Assembly: GCA_032353305.1 (NCBI GenBank)
Contig: JAUCNG010404139.1
Coordinates: 1 to 10,453 of the forward strand
Origin: Cephalothrix spiralis
Lineage: Eukaryota; Nemertea; Palaeonemertea; Archinemertea; Cephalotrichidae
Reading direction: 5' to 3'
Length of the DNA: 10,453 nt
The translations under genes and the position numbers were made by a program. Below the pieces are notes generated by a model, which searched no databases, was not told the origin of the DNA, and saw only the letters and a program-made list of their open reading frames with translations. Below, in pieces: positions 1 through 8,274 of this stretch; positions within the stretch are counted from its first letter, which is position 1, and every line of letters begins with the position of its first letter.

Positions 1-683
1 AAAAAAACTAAACAAACACGTTTATCTTGGTTATCCTTTTCATGACGAAGTAACAAGTTACATTTTTGAAAAGAGGAAGGAATTTCCTACAAGAAAATGT
101 ATACTTTTATTGAGCTACCTATATATTCAAGGCGATAACAGGGGTTTTTTAAAAACCTTTTATCTCTACCCATATACCTTAAGGACGGCACTAAAAATCG
201 GGAAAGACTTCTACATTTCATGAATGAAATATCCAACATAGTCACGATTGTAATCCGACTAGACAAAATCGGCTGAGTTTTCCGAATGCATCAATCAGCA
301 AAACCGCACTGAAAAAATTCTCCTGATCATGCCCGTTCCATAGGACACCTTCCTGACAACAGAACATTGTAAGAATTTTGATCCGATACAGCAGAATCTG
401 TCACGACATTGTAATAGGACTAGAAAAACATTACTGTCTGGAGGGTTTTGCTGACATCTCCAAACCAACTGAGACGATGATAGGACATTCACAATCATTG
501 AGTATAATAATCCGATTTTTTCACTTTTCGTGTCGTAGCCTCTAACGGGAGCAATAATTGGGAATGTGTAAACCACCCAGCATATAAGATCCTCTAAACT
601 TTGCTATTTGACAAAATGTAGAATCAAATTATACTCATTTTAAATTTGATCTACATGTAAGGCAACATCACATATATTTTTAG
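1..683. other. Upstream intron or gene-external DNA, no supported exon
   Basis: No exon could be supported here. The first clear exon starts at 684 in the middle of an FN3 domain and in phase 0, so an exon carrying the N-terminal half of that domain must lie upstream; I searched this stretch for an FN3 first half (Pro near the start, Trp-x-x-Pro in strand B) and did not find one. It therefore probably belongs to the preceding intron. It contains a diverged direct repeat (241-263 and 400-423) and a minus-strand open stretch at 295-576 that resembles no family I know. A pyrimidine-rich tract and TTTTTAG precede 684. Confidence 0.6.
241..424. repeat. Diverged direct repeat pair in upstream intron
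   Basis: The words GTCACGATTGTAATCCGACTAGA (split here as 241-263) and GTCACGACATTGTAATAGGACTAGA (400-423) are the same motif with a 2-base insertion and two or three substitutions, about 160 bases apart. A third partial hit, ACATTGTAAGAATTTTGATC, begins at 364. This looks like the interior of an old dispersed repeat, but the family is not recognisable. Confidence 0.4.
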
Positions 684-822
684 GTTGAAACAAGTAAACC
701 AAACTCCAAGGAAATGGAATTAACCTTGAATGATCTGACAGAAAAAGTTACCTACATTTTTAAAGTTGTCACTGTGAGGCATGGCATTAAAAGTGATGAA
801 GAAATATTTACGGCAACCAGAG
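684..822 (+). CDS. Exon 1: C-terminal half of an FN3 domain (partial gene)
   Basis: This exon encodes about 46 residues that form the second half of a fibronectin type III domain: the E-strand segment MELTLNDL, the tyrosine-corner region KVTYIFKVVTV that forms strand F, and a G strand ending EEIFTATR. FN3 modules are about 90-100 residue beta-sandwiches used in adhesion molecules and receptors. The acceptor is TTTTTAG at 677-683 and the donor a perfect GTAAGT at 823. The reading frame starts in phase 0 and ends in phase 1, so this domain is interrupted by an internal intron, unlike every later domain, which sits in one exon. The final G joins AT of the next exon to give Asp. The preceding exon is outside the window or not recognisable. 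Confidence 0.85.
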
Positions 823-1326
823 GTAAGTTTTGTGTGTAGTGTCTTCATTATAACACCAGGGAAGAGTTTAAAAACCAGAAACCTTTTTATTATAGTAGTA
901 GAGGGTATTCATGGGAATCCACAAGCCGCGTACGTTATTGAATCTCTGCATAAGCGTTGTTATTTGCCTAAAACTGGAAATTCGTTATTGGTCTAAGAAG
1001 CTAGTTTTGGAAGGTAAAATGTGATATGATGATATGCAAAATTAATCCCGGGGTCTGCACCGCTCTAGATTTTGTTATGGATCTTATCCATAATCCGCAA
1101 TGGTTGTTATTCTAAAAGCCGCAGACCGCGTCCGACTCTATCTTGAAAGCCGCAGTCCATGACAGAATAATCTGATTTTCGTCAAATTTATCGTAGGTTA
1201 ACTTACGTTATACCCATATTCTCTCGTTAATGAGAGGCGGTCACGAAAACAGGTCTTCCTTAGCACACTGATACCCATACCTTCATGTATACCTTAAACA
1301 TAGAATGTTATTTTACATTTTTTCAG
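823..1326 (+). other. Intron 1
   Basis: Intron between the half-domain exon and the first whole FN3 exon, with GTAAGT donor and TTTTTTCAG acceptor. It holds a short duplicated motif AAAGCCGCAG (around 1096 and 1145). Nothing else recognised. Confidence 0.85.
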
Positions 1327-1674
1327 ATCTTAAAAAACCCGATGGTCTTAAGTGTCTTAAGTTCAACGGAGAACAGTTACGAAAAAATACAAATGGAACC
1401 TATGTTGCAACTTCATCAGAGACGAACGAGCTGTATCTCGCATGGAACGATGTACAATTTCATTCCGAACTTCCAGGAAAGTATGAGATCAAAAAGTTAG
1501 AGGATGGTAGATTTTCTGGAATAGAGAATGCAGATAAAACGGGGAATAAGAAGTATTGGCTTAGAAATATTCGTCCAGGATATAAATACTGTTTTTCAAT
1601 TCAAGCCGTTGGATTTAATGAGGCTGGAGTCAACGCGCGTAGTGATGATACAGAAGAATTAAACATTATTGTTG
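1327..1674 (+). CDS. Exon 2: FN3 domain with long A-B loop
   Basis: This 348-base exon is in phase 1 at both ends and encodes one FN3 domain of about 116 residues, longer than the typical 90-100. The order is a KPDGLKC strand A (residues 4-10), strand B with the core Trp at residue 40 (ELYLAWNDV), strand C KYEIKKL, then strand F RPGYKYCFSIQAV with the conserved Tyr at 86-88, the N-x-x-G turn FNEAG (97-101) and a G strand. The extra length lies mainly between strands A and B, where an N-G-T glycosylation sequon occurs at residues 23-25. The acceptor is TTTTTTCAG and the donor GTAAAT. The sequon fits an extracellular location. FN3 identity is secure from the pattern; the ligand is unknown. Confidence 0.93.
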
Positions 1675-2495
1675 GTAAATATCATAATGGTCATGTTCTG
1701 CTTCTCTCATGGGCTATTTTCAGATAAAGCGCGTAATTGGGCTTGGGTTGTCAAAATTTTAAATCAAATCGGAGCGTCTCCCTAGTCCAAAATTGTTTAC
1801 TGTAGGATCTGCTTCATCGAAATTATTATACTTTACTGAATGATATGGTATGATATGTTTTTGTTAAATGATGGTAACGTGTCTGACAGTCCTTAAATGT
1901 TTCTGTTCAATTCTCTGTACGTATTCGATATAAGAGATTAATTTCACTACACACAATTTCTACCATCACGAGCAATATCTACGTAAACAAAATAAGGCTT
2001 AACTTCTTTTCATCTCTGTGCTAGGAACCAAAATGTTTGAAATTGAACCAAATCGTAATAAACCAATTTTTGGCCACTAATTAGTTCATGAAGAATTTTC
2101 TAGAATGCGCACTGATTAAAAAAAACTACTTATTTAGTAAAAACTACTATATTTTAAACGCCTAAAATTGAATAGCAGCGTGTAAATTCCCATTCTGTTT
2201 AAAGAATCATTTTACAAAATGTATTAAGAGTCGCATGCTTCCATATTCCACTTATATTTGCAAGTTTTGGACGTACCCGGTACAAATATTTTTGGACTTG
2301 CGTACATACTGTACATGTAAAAGCATGTAAGTGTACACTGTTTTAAATTCCCAGCCGATATATCTAGTACATTTCTTTCCCACATATTTAATTGTCCTCA
2401 TTAATTAAGTCACGTATCTTTAGTTAGGCCTATCTTGAAGCGTTTAGGTTATTAAATCGATTGTGTTGTTAAAGACATTTTATTTTTTTCTGTAG
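1675..2495 (+). other. Intron 2
   Basis: AT-rich intron of about 820 bases with GTAAAT donor and a strong pyrimidine tract (TTTTATTTTTTTCTGTAG) before the next exon. It contains short CATGTA/TGTACA-rich sequence near 2300-2340 that can fold on itself, and one AGGCCTA word near 2426. No exon or mobile element recognised. Confidence 0.85.
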
Positions 2496-2774
2496 AGCCT
2501 GATAAACCTGCACGTGTTGATTGCATACCTAGGACTGGTGTGTTGCGTGTCGAATGGAGTCCAGGAACGGGAAACGTACTTGGTTATAAGATAAGTGTTA
2601 TAGAAAAAACTGATGCAGAAAAAGAAAAAATTATCCATGATATGATATCACCAATGCTTGGATATCATTATGAAGAGTTTACAAGATTGAATCAGGGATC
2701 TACTTATACCATAATGGTTTATGCTTGTAGCAATGATTTGCTAAGTGTGCCTTTCATTACTACTGCTCATACAT
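2496..2774 (+). CDS. Exon 3: FN3 domain
   Basis: A 279-base, phase 1-1 exon encoding one compact FN3 domain of about 93 residues. It starts with EPDKPARVDC (the usual P-x-x-P-x-x-V opening of strand A), has strand B LRVEWSPG with the core Trp at residue 21 and Pro at 23, strand C LGYKISVIEK, and strand F NQGSTYTIMVYACSND with the tyrosine corner, then a short G strand ending TTAHT. Acceptor is TTTCTGTAG; the alternative AG two bases later would break the frame, so 2496 is chosen. Donor is a perfect GTAAGT. Compared with the neighbours the F-G turn is short, without the usual N-x-x-G. Two Cys (residue 10 and in YACS) may pair or remain free. Confidence 0.93.
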
Positions 2775-3344
2775 GTAAGTTAAACCGTTTCATAACCCAT
2801 TATATCTGCCTGATGAATGCGCGCTTCGCGACTGCCGAAGTGTGTTTAGTCATTTTTATTGATTATTTACGGATTTTGGTTTTACCATCACGTAATCACG
2901 TATCGTTCTCTAACCACCGCCATTTTGATAATAGAATTTCAATAGACTCGCTATTCAATGGAATCTATTGCTCCTTACGATAAAGGATTAGTTTTGAAAT
3001 ATTATAACGATTATAGAGTATACTATGGGTATAATACTCGGACATCATCTTAAATTATTTTTCTGCCGCCAACGAATTTCTCAGACGTCAATTGTAAAAT
3101 AGTCTGTATGTTAAAATACCATTAATATGCACAATAAAACATTTCCGCCGCCGACAGGTCATGCCAAAAATTATAAAATGTTATATTAAGGCTGAAATAT
3201 TTTCTTTCCATTTTGCAAATTTTTACAAGCAAAAGTGCAGATTTCATTTATGTCTGGGATATGATAAGACGATCTTATATAATATGTTAAATAATATTTA
3301 GTTTTTATTTTGATTCTTCATGGTTTAATTTTTTTCTGTTTAAG
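2775..3344 (+). other. Intron 3
   Basis: AT-rich intron of 570 bases with GTAAGT donor and TTTTTTTCTGTTTAAG acceptor. A small imperfect palindrome (GAGTAT...ATACTC) lies near 3016-3039. No exon or known element seen. The open reading frame of exon 3 continues into the first part of this intron by chance. Confidence 0.85.
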
Positions 3345-3638
3345 GCCCTGGTAAACCAGATATTGTGGATATATGTTCGACAAAGAATTCGATTAAAATT
3401 AAGTGGAACAAGCCACACGGAGGTGTAGCGGGCTACAATTACAAATGTACTTTGCTCAAAGTATCTACTGGTGCCATGGGTGGAAAAACAACTAAGTTGG
3501 TAAAGGAACACACAACACGTTTCAAAGAACAGGAACATATATTCGAATATCTAACTCCCGCATCGTCGTATGTTTTTGAAATACAAGCTTTGTTCGAGTC
3601 GTCACCTGGTGAAAAGCTCATCCAACCTTGTGAAACGC
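3345..3638 (+). CDS. Exon 4: FN3 domain
   Basis: A 294-base, phase 1-1 exon encoding one FN3 domain of about 98 residues. Strand A is PGKPDIVDIC, strand B is SIKIKWNKP with the core Trp at residue 21 and Pro at 24, strand C is AGYNYKCTLLK, strand E/F is YLTPASSYVFEIQALF with the L-x-P-x-x-x-Y tyrosine corner, followed by the F-G turn ESSPGE and a G strand ending QPCET. The middle strands are Lys/Thr rich (GGKTTKLVKE). Cysteines occur at residues 1, 11, in YKC and in QPC. The acceptor is TTTAAG after a pyrimidine tract and the donor a strong GTGAGT. This is a clean FN3 module by pattern; the binding partner is not inferable. Confidence 0.93.
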
Positions 3639-4489
3639 GTGAGTAAATTATTTATTTAACTCAAAGTATGAACATGAAAAACATTTTGACCTTTATTTAT
3701 TTGATTGAATTTGTTTGCGGACGGAAAAGTATTCAGGAAACAAAGCTGAAAAGCAAAATGCCGAAAGTAACCCGAATTTACATTTGAAAAACCTAATTTT
3801 TATAATTTTCAAGATCCGTTTTTGGCTGCTGATATCTCTAAAAACGAGTATAGAGTATTGCTAGGCTGGCCCCTTGACCCGTTATGGGCTTTGCGTACGA
3901 TATATTTGCCATTCCTACATTTTTCTGAAATTCCTAATACTTTTTCAAATTGAGCGTTAAGAAGCTGATTGTATTGCATCGCACAGCAATGATCATAGTT
4001 TGTCGCGCAAAATAGGTCGGTGGTGGTAATGTTTTTATTTTTTTAATAATTTAAATTTTAGTGGTTTTTAAATTACATTGTGTATGAATATTTACAATGA
4101 TATTCGAATGTTTCTTAATACCTGACACGCTCAGCTCTAGCGTGGTGGTCGGGAAAGAATAGTTTTAATTTATCTGAATTTTCTTTGACCATTAATATAT
4201 TGAAAAATACCCCGATCCCTGTATTGCATGCAGCCGAATAAGAGCAAGATAGCTTTCGATGTTCATGTACATGTAATTTAAATTACCGATAGGCCTAAGA
4301 TCAGAGAAAATAATTATTTATTTTGATTTCGAATTTATTTATACATTTGTAGCATATTTAAATGTGACTATTGTAAGTTTCAGTATAAGAACGAACCAAA
4401 ATGCTATACGATACAGTCGATATAAACGGTATTTTGGTTCGTTCTTACACTGAAACTGATAATAGCCAACTCTACTTTTATTGTTTTAG
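3639..4489 (+). other. Intron 4
   Basis: Intron of about 850 bases with GTGAGT donor and TTATTGTTTTAG acceptor. It contains a long hairpin near its 3' end (listed separately), a tiny stem (CACGCT/AGCGTG, 4126-4144) and one AGGCCTA word. No exon recognised. Confidence 0.85.
4368..4465. repeat. Hairpin-forming inverted repeat next to splice acceptor
   Basis: Two 35-base arms, 4368-4402 and 4431-4465, are reverse complements with about three mismatches; the inner 27 bases (4376-4402 against 4431-4457, core AAGAACGAACCAAAAT) have a single A/G difference. A 28-base loop separates them. The right arm ends 24 bases before the exon 5 start, so the hairpin overlaps the zone where a branch point is expected. 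It may be a miniature foldback element or MITE remnant; no target-site duplication could be assigned. Confidence 0.85.
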
Positions 4490-4765
4490 TTCATGATAAA
4501 CCTGGAGCAATTACTATTGATTATGAGAAAAAACCTGATCTCGTGCATTTTAAATGGCCAAAGGCTTCTGGAAACACAGTTTCGAAGTATTTTGTTAAAA
4601 TAATGGACAACAAAAACAGCACCATTAAGAGTAAATATGTAGAAGAGTGCAAATTTGATTTGTATTATCAAGAACTAAACTCTGCTGAAAGTTATTCCAT
4701 TAATGTAGCTGCGATATCAGCGAATGGTAAATCTGGGAGTCCAAGTTACGAAACATTTCACAGTA
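4490..4765 (+). CDS. Exon 5: FN3 domain
   Basis: A 276-base, phase 1-1 exon encoding one FN3 domain of about 92 residues. Strand A is HDKPGAITIDY, strand B is LVHFKWPKA with the core Trp at residue 23 and Pro directly after it, strand C is SKYFVKIMDN, the E-F region is QELNSAESYSINVAAIS with the tyrosine corner, and the turn ANGKSGSP matches the classical N-x-x-G-x-S ending of FN3 strand F-G. An N-S-T glycosylation sequon sits in the C-C' turn (DNKNSTIK). Acceptor is GTTTTAG and donor a perfect GTAAGT. The inverted repeat just upstream could influence use of this acceptor. Of all the exons this is the closest to the FN3 consensus. Confidence 0.93.
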
Positions 4766-5261
4766 GTAAGTAAACAGAACATTCACCACTGATCACCACA
4801 CCTTTCATTTATTAAGATTTTGACTAGAAGACAGTAGTAGAAGATTTTTTAGGGTCGCTAGACCTGATTTTTGAAACTAATTTTAAGCATTTTTCCATGC
4901 TGAAGGGAAAATTTGACCCGTCGCCACGCCAAAAGGAATTAAATAAATTTAAACTTTAATTTAGAAAGTTATAAGCTTTTTAAAAATGAACGATTTTTGA
5001 CACGTAGTTGATTACCATAAAAATTAGTATATGGTCCGTGATGTCTTTTTGAATGATCTAGAATATTAAAGACCACCCTGTCGTGTCCAGTATACCCCAA
5101 TAAATGAGGGGCTGTATTTGCGGAATCTGGCGCGCGGTTAAAACCAAACCCTTTATACATCACGGTATGTCCAGTACCGCTGTAAAAGTATGCATGTATA
5201 TTCCTTTAATCATCTACACATTTCAGCTACGAAACAGACCTTGTTATTGTTAATTTTTCAG
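4766..5261 (+). other. Intron 5
   Basis: Intron of 496 bases with GTAAGT donor and TTAATTTTTCAG acceptor. A 9-base perfect inverted repeat CCGTGATGT / ACATCACGG (5036-5044 and 5157-5165) could mark the ends of a small 130-base element, but the arms are too short to be sure. No exon recognised. Confidence 0.85.
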
Positions 5262-5546
5262 AACCTGCAAAAGTTGATGAAACTAGTGTCAAATATAACG
5301 ATGAGAAATATATTCAGTATGATAAATCGGTGCGGTTGGAAATTTCTTGGGAGCCTTTGAAAAATATATCGAATTATGAAGTGATGCTGTCTTATGAAAA
5401 AAATTTCTCTAACTGTCAGTGGAAACGGGTATTTAAGGCACAAGATGTGCTCAATGGTCAGCCTGCTGGCCACACAGTTCATATTAAAATTAGGGGAGAT
5501 TTTAAAAATCTTAAAGGAATGGAAACTTATGTTAGTTATGATTTAG
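5262..5546 (+). CDS. Exon 6: FN3 domain apparently lacking strand G
   Basis: A 285-base, phase 1-1 exon of about 95 residues. It opens with KPAKVDE, has a long A-B segment rich in Tyr/Asp, strand B VRLEISWEP with the core Trp at residue 30, strand C NYEVMLSYEK, a C' strand CQWKRVFKA, and an E-F region FKNLKGMETYVSYDL whose Tyr is the tyrosine corner. It then stops: the exon ends at TTTAG before GTAAAT, where the F-G turn and strand G of a normal FN3 domain (about 15 residues) should follow. Two N-glycosylation sequons, N-I-S (35-37) and N-F-S (48-50), are present. Phase at the end matches the next exon, so the splice is consistent, but a short exon may be missing from my model, or the domain is truncated. 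Confidence 0.85.
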
Positions 5547-6173
5547 GTAAATTGATTTTCGATTTTTCAATACCATTTACCCGATCAGTAAATCGAGTTG
5601 GTGAAAATTTGCGAAGGCTGGGCAACCGGACAACATGTGAAAAATTATAATTTCTTCAATTTCAACATGATTTCGAGGAGAAAATGACATGATCTAGCTG
5701 GAAACCGCATTTTGCTAGCGGAAGCTTGGAAATCGCTTTAAAAGTATTCAGCGAAATCTGAGAATGGCATATTTCGAGCGCCTGAAGCTGTCAAAAATGA
5801 GCACAAACTGACATTCGACAGATCTTTCGGCCCGCGGCATGTTTTAAGGCGGACCTAAATTTTCTTATAAATAAATAGGAATGTTACATGTACTTTCAAG
5901 ATATTGTGATGGAAATTTGTCGCGACCGGTTATTAATATCTTGCTACCATTTACACAAAATGTCTTTACAAACCTAGAGTATTCTGAAATATTTTGATAT
6001 AATTTATTTTAGCCCCAAAAGCCTATATTTTCTATATCTTGACTCCGAAAAAGCGCATGAATTTAGTAGGGTCATAGGGGATAGGATTTGGGTCCAGCTC
6101 TTTGAAGCGGGGCCGGGTAGAAAAAAGAGGTTAAACTTTCTTCATACCAATTGTTTATGTGTAATCATTTCAG
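5547..6173 (+). other. Intron 6
   Basis: Intron of 627 bases with GTAAAT donor and TAATCATTTCAG acceptor. I searched it for a small phase 1-1 exon that would supply the missing last strand of the exon 6 domain; the candidate acceptors (for example TTTTAG at 6013 and TTTGCTAG near 5719) lead to stops or have no donor in the right phase. No repeat recognised. Confidence 0.8.
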
Positions 6174-6467
6174 TGCCTGAGAAACCCAAAATCAGTTCAA
6201 TGAAGTCCTATACAAATTCAGTTGTTTTGGATATGGATCGTCCATACAAAAGAAAGGATTTATCCTACAAAGTGGAATATTGGAAGTGCACATGCAATAG
6301 CTTACCGTGCCAGAAGGTTGAGGCTAGAACCACTAAACCCTTCCACGAAAGGGAATCGCAATGTGACGTGGATCATCTTGAAACTGCAACGAAATACTGT
6401 GCCTATGTTTATGATGGATATTACCCTGATAGATGGGGACCACCAGCATTTGATATCCTTTATCCTA
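6174..6467 (+). CDS. Exon 7: cysteine-rich, divergent FN3-like domain
   Basis: A 294-base, phase 1-1 exon of about 98 residues, recognised as FN3 by its opening PEKPKISSMKS, strand C LSYKVEYWKC, the segment VDHLETATKYCAYVYDG that matches L-x-x-x-x-x-Y of the tyrosine corner, and an ending RWGPPAFDILYP. Two things are unusual. The core strand-B Trp is replaced (VVLDMDRP, Met at residue 21), and five cysteines occur at about residues 39, 41, 46, 64 and 76, clustered C-T-C-N-S-L-P-C in the C-C' region. The cysteines suggest intradomain disulphides of a secreted or membrane ectodomain domain; with an odd number, one could be free or pair with another chain. The donor is a perfect GTAAGT and the acceptor TTTCAG. 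Confidence 0.85.
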
Positions 6468-6501
6468 GTAAGTTCCATGAAAAAATGATATACTTATACT
6501 T

Positions 6502-6723
6502 ACAGTACAGTTTTTGCTTTTGCGAAAAAGTGCACCTTGCGGTGCAAAACATCACCTCTTGCCGTTTCTTGTAATATCTCGCAAGCAAAAAACACCTTAA
6601 ATGCCATTTTAGCACCTTGTTACCATGGCGATTCGTTCGCGAGAAACCGCGAGAGGTGATCTTGTACTGCAAGGTGCCAATTTGCAAGGTTCACCTTTTC
6701 GCAATAGCACCTTACTGTACTGT
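6502..6723. mobile_element. Imperfect foldback element, MITE-like
   Basis: The ends are perfect reverse complements (ACAGTACAGT at 6502-6511, ACTGTACTGT at 6714-6723) and the arms continue to pair imperfectly inward: TTGCGAAAAAGTG pairs with a right-arm CACCTTTTCGCAA, ACCTTGC with GCAAGGT, and ATCACCTCTTGC with a right-arm GCGAGAGGTGAT. The central part also contains an AAATGCCATTTT palindrome. The full element folds into one long, irregular hairpin, typical of a nonautonomous miniature inverted-repeat transposable element. The CAG...CTG ends flanked by TA resemble Tc1/mariner-type MITEs, but the target-site duplication is ambiguous, so the superfamily is only a guess. Confidence 0.75.
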
Positions 6724-7431
6724 TTATGATACAATTTCAAATTATTATACTGAAAGGTACTCACTATTTAGACAGGAAGTGAATCACTCAACGACCGATG
6801 ACCGTGGTTCCCTTCCCTATTATGGCGTTCATGGAAAAAGAATTAGCATATACGAAACCACGAACCCACTCCAGAGATGGTCCTTATGCCCAACCGAACC
6901 TTTTTTTAGAAAAAAATCATTTTTATAGTCATAGATTTATTCCAACAAAGTTTTGAGCATTTTTTTGTTGGCAGTCCAATTTTCTATTGTACCAACTGCG
7001 TGCATTTTTCCTTAAAATTTGGATTAACCATCCAATCTTTGGTCTTCTGCCACTAAATGTTTTAATTAATTGTTTTGTAATTCAAAATAAATGTAAAAGT
7101 GCTATAAAGTATAGGAGGAAAAAAGAGGGGGAAAAGTTGTTTTTGCCCACAAAAAGTACCTATACCCACTCCAGCATATCTTAATGCTAATTTTTGTCCT
7201 GGCCCCCGCGTCAAAAAAAATTACAAGGATGACAATGAATTTGAATTAATAATAATAAACATATACAATGTACCGTTAGCATACAAAAAAGCCAAAGAAC
7301 ATGATGATCGATAGCAGGTCAGCTTTATATTATGACGAAACAAAGCAAAACCTTTGTTTGTAGTAGAAAATTAAAATAATTTCCTTTGAATACTTTTTTG
7401 AGAGGGGGGGAATGGTTAAAAACGCAAAAAC

Positions 7432-7893
7432 GGCCTTACGTGAAACGTGAATAGGCCTACGTGAAGCGTGAAAATACTCCCATCGCAATTCATGAACCGC
7501 AAAATGAGCTCACGCGATTCGTGAATTTGATAACTATTTGTTATCCGTGAACGTGAATTTCTATAATTGTGATGCGTAAAAGTTATTTCTAAGCTCGGAT
7601 CGATATCATAATAAAATTAACTGTTTTGGTAAAAAACGGGACGGAATATGACAGTTATCTTGATATTATGTATATAGACTGTCTTTACCCTATCATATTT
7701 AAATGAACTATTATCTAATGTCTAGCTAAGAGTCGTCGAGAATGTCAATTCATCAATCTGCCTTAAGATTTTCGGCTTGCATATTTTTATTTTGGCATAG
7801 CCTATTCGGGGTATTAAAATATGATTCGTGAACTCGTATTTTGGTTAACGTGATCCGTGAAATTCAAATATCGGTTAACGTGAACCGTGATCG
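7432..7893. repeat. CGTGAA-rich degenerate repeat blocks
   Basis: CGTGAA or close variants recur many times. In the first block (7432-7476) two adjacent 22-23 base units share GGCC(T)TACGTGAAgCGTGAA; further scattered copies run to 7562. In the second block (7843-7883) GGTTAACGTGA appears twice exactly 30 bases apart, each followed by (A/T)CCGTGA. The blocks are separated by about 260 unrelated bases. This looks like a decayed satellite or two related element fragments; no family is recognised. Confidence 0.6.
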
Positions 7894-7975
7894 GACTCAG
7901 TCGTAATTTTAATAGCATTGACCATTGAAAACAACTTAATTTCCAAACTCAGCTATTTAATTATTTTTCTTCCAG

Positions 7976-8274
7976 AACTTTATCCTCCTCTCATAGAAGA
8001 ACACAAGATTGAAAGCTTTGCTGACAGTTTAACTATTTGTGTCCCTGTACCTAGAAAAACAGTAAATTATTTGAAATACCAATTACGCTATACCGCTTGG
8101 CGGTTAATGCCTGATTCGCAAAAAACTATAGAGGTGCCTAAAAATGATAACATGTGGCATATCAGCGGCCTTAAAAAAGAAACAACGTATTATTTCGAAT
8201 TTCAAACCCTCTGGAAAGATGGTGATGGAGAGAGTGACTCCGATTGGGGGGATAGAATATTAGTGACTATACAT
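7976..8274 (+). CDS. Exon 8: last FN3-like domain of the array
   Basis: An exon of 299 bases (or 303, see below) encoding about 99 residues of a divergent FN3 domain: strand A KLYPPLIEEHKIES, strand B DSLTICVPVP where the usual Trp is replaced by Val, strand C LKYQLRYTAW, then WHISGLKKETTYYFEFQTLW containing the L-K-K-E-T-x-Y tyrosine corner, an acidic turn KDGDGESDSDW and a G strand RILVTIH. It starts in phase 1 after TTTCTTCCAG. The best donor, GTAAGT at 8275, leaves phase 0, unlike all earlier domain exons; a second GT at 8279 (GTACAA) leaves phase 1. Which is used decides the acceptor at the next exon. The open frame continues to a stop at 8290, so retaining the intron would end the protein within a few residues. 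Confidence 0.88.

Larger units (their letters stand above)
6468..7975 (+). other. Intron 7 (longest, repeat-bearing)
   Basis: The longest intron, about 1.5 kb, with GTAAGT donor and a strong TTATTTTTCTTCCAG acceptor. It contains a 222-base foldback repeat at 6502-6723 and two CGTGAA-rich blocks (7432-7562 and 7823-7893). Apparent open stretches at 6617-6928 and 6987-7184 have no recognisable domain and no correctly phased splice sites. The rest is AT-rich with homopolymer runs. Confidence 0.85.

Noticed and set aside
1-222. Plus-strand open stretch in frame 1 from the window edge to a TGA near 220
   Set aside because: It has no FN3 pattern (no strand-B Trp or Pro opening), no convincing donor in phase 0 and a composition typical of AT-rich noncoding DNA.
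295-576. Minus-strand open reading frame of 93 codons
   Set aside because: No recognisable domain, no splice signals, and it overlaps a diverged repeat; most likely chance or a transposon remnant.
781-996. Open frame starting at the ATG inside exon 1
   Set aside because: It is in a different frame from the FN3 reading and runs through the GTAAGT donor into the intron.
5036-5165. 9-base inverted repeat CCGTGATGT / ACATCACGG as ends of a small transposable element
   Set aside because: The arms are short and flanks do not extend the pairing or show a target-site duplication; mentioned only in the intron entry.
6014-6080. Candidate micro-exon after TTTTAG in intron 6 to complete the exon 6 FN3 domain
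   Set aside because: The reading has no FN3 G-strand pattern, meets a TAG soon after, and has no donor in phase 1.
6617-7184. Open stretches in intron 7 (6617-6928 and 6987-7184) as possible exons
   Set aside because: The first overlaps the foldback repeat; possible acceptors before 6770 lead to stops in the needed phase, and neither product resembles any domain.
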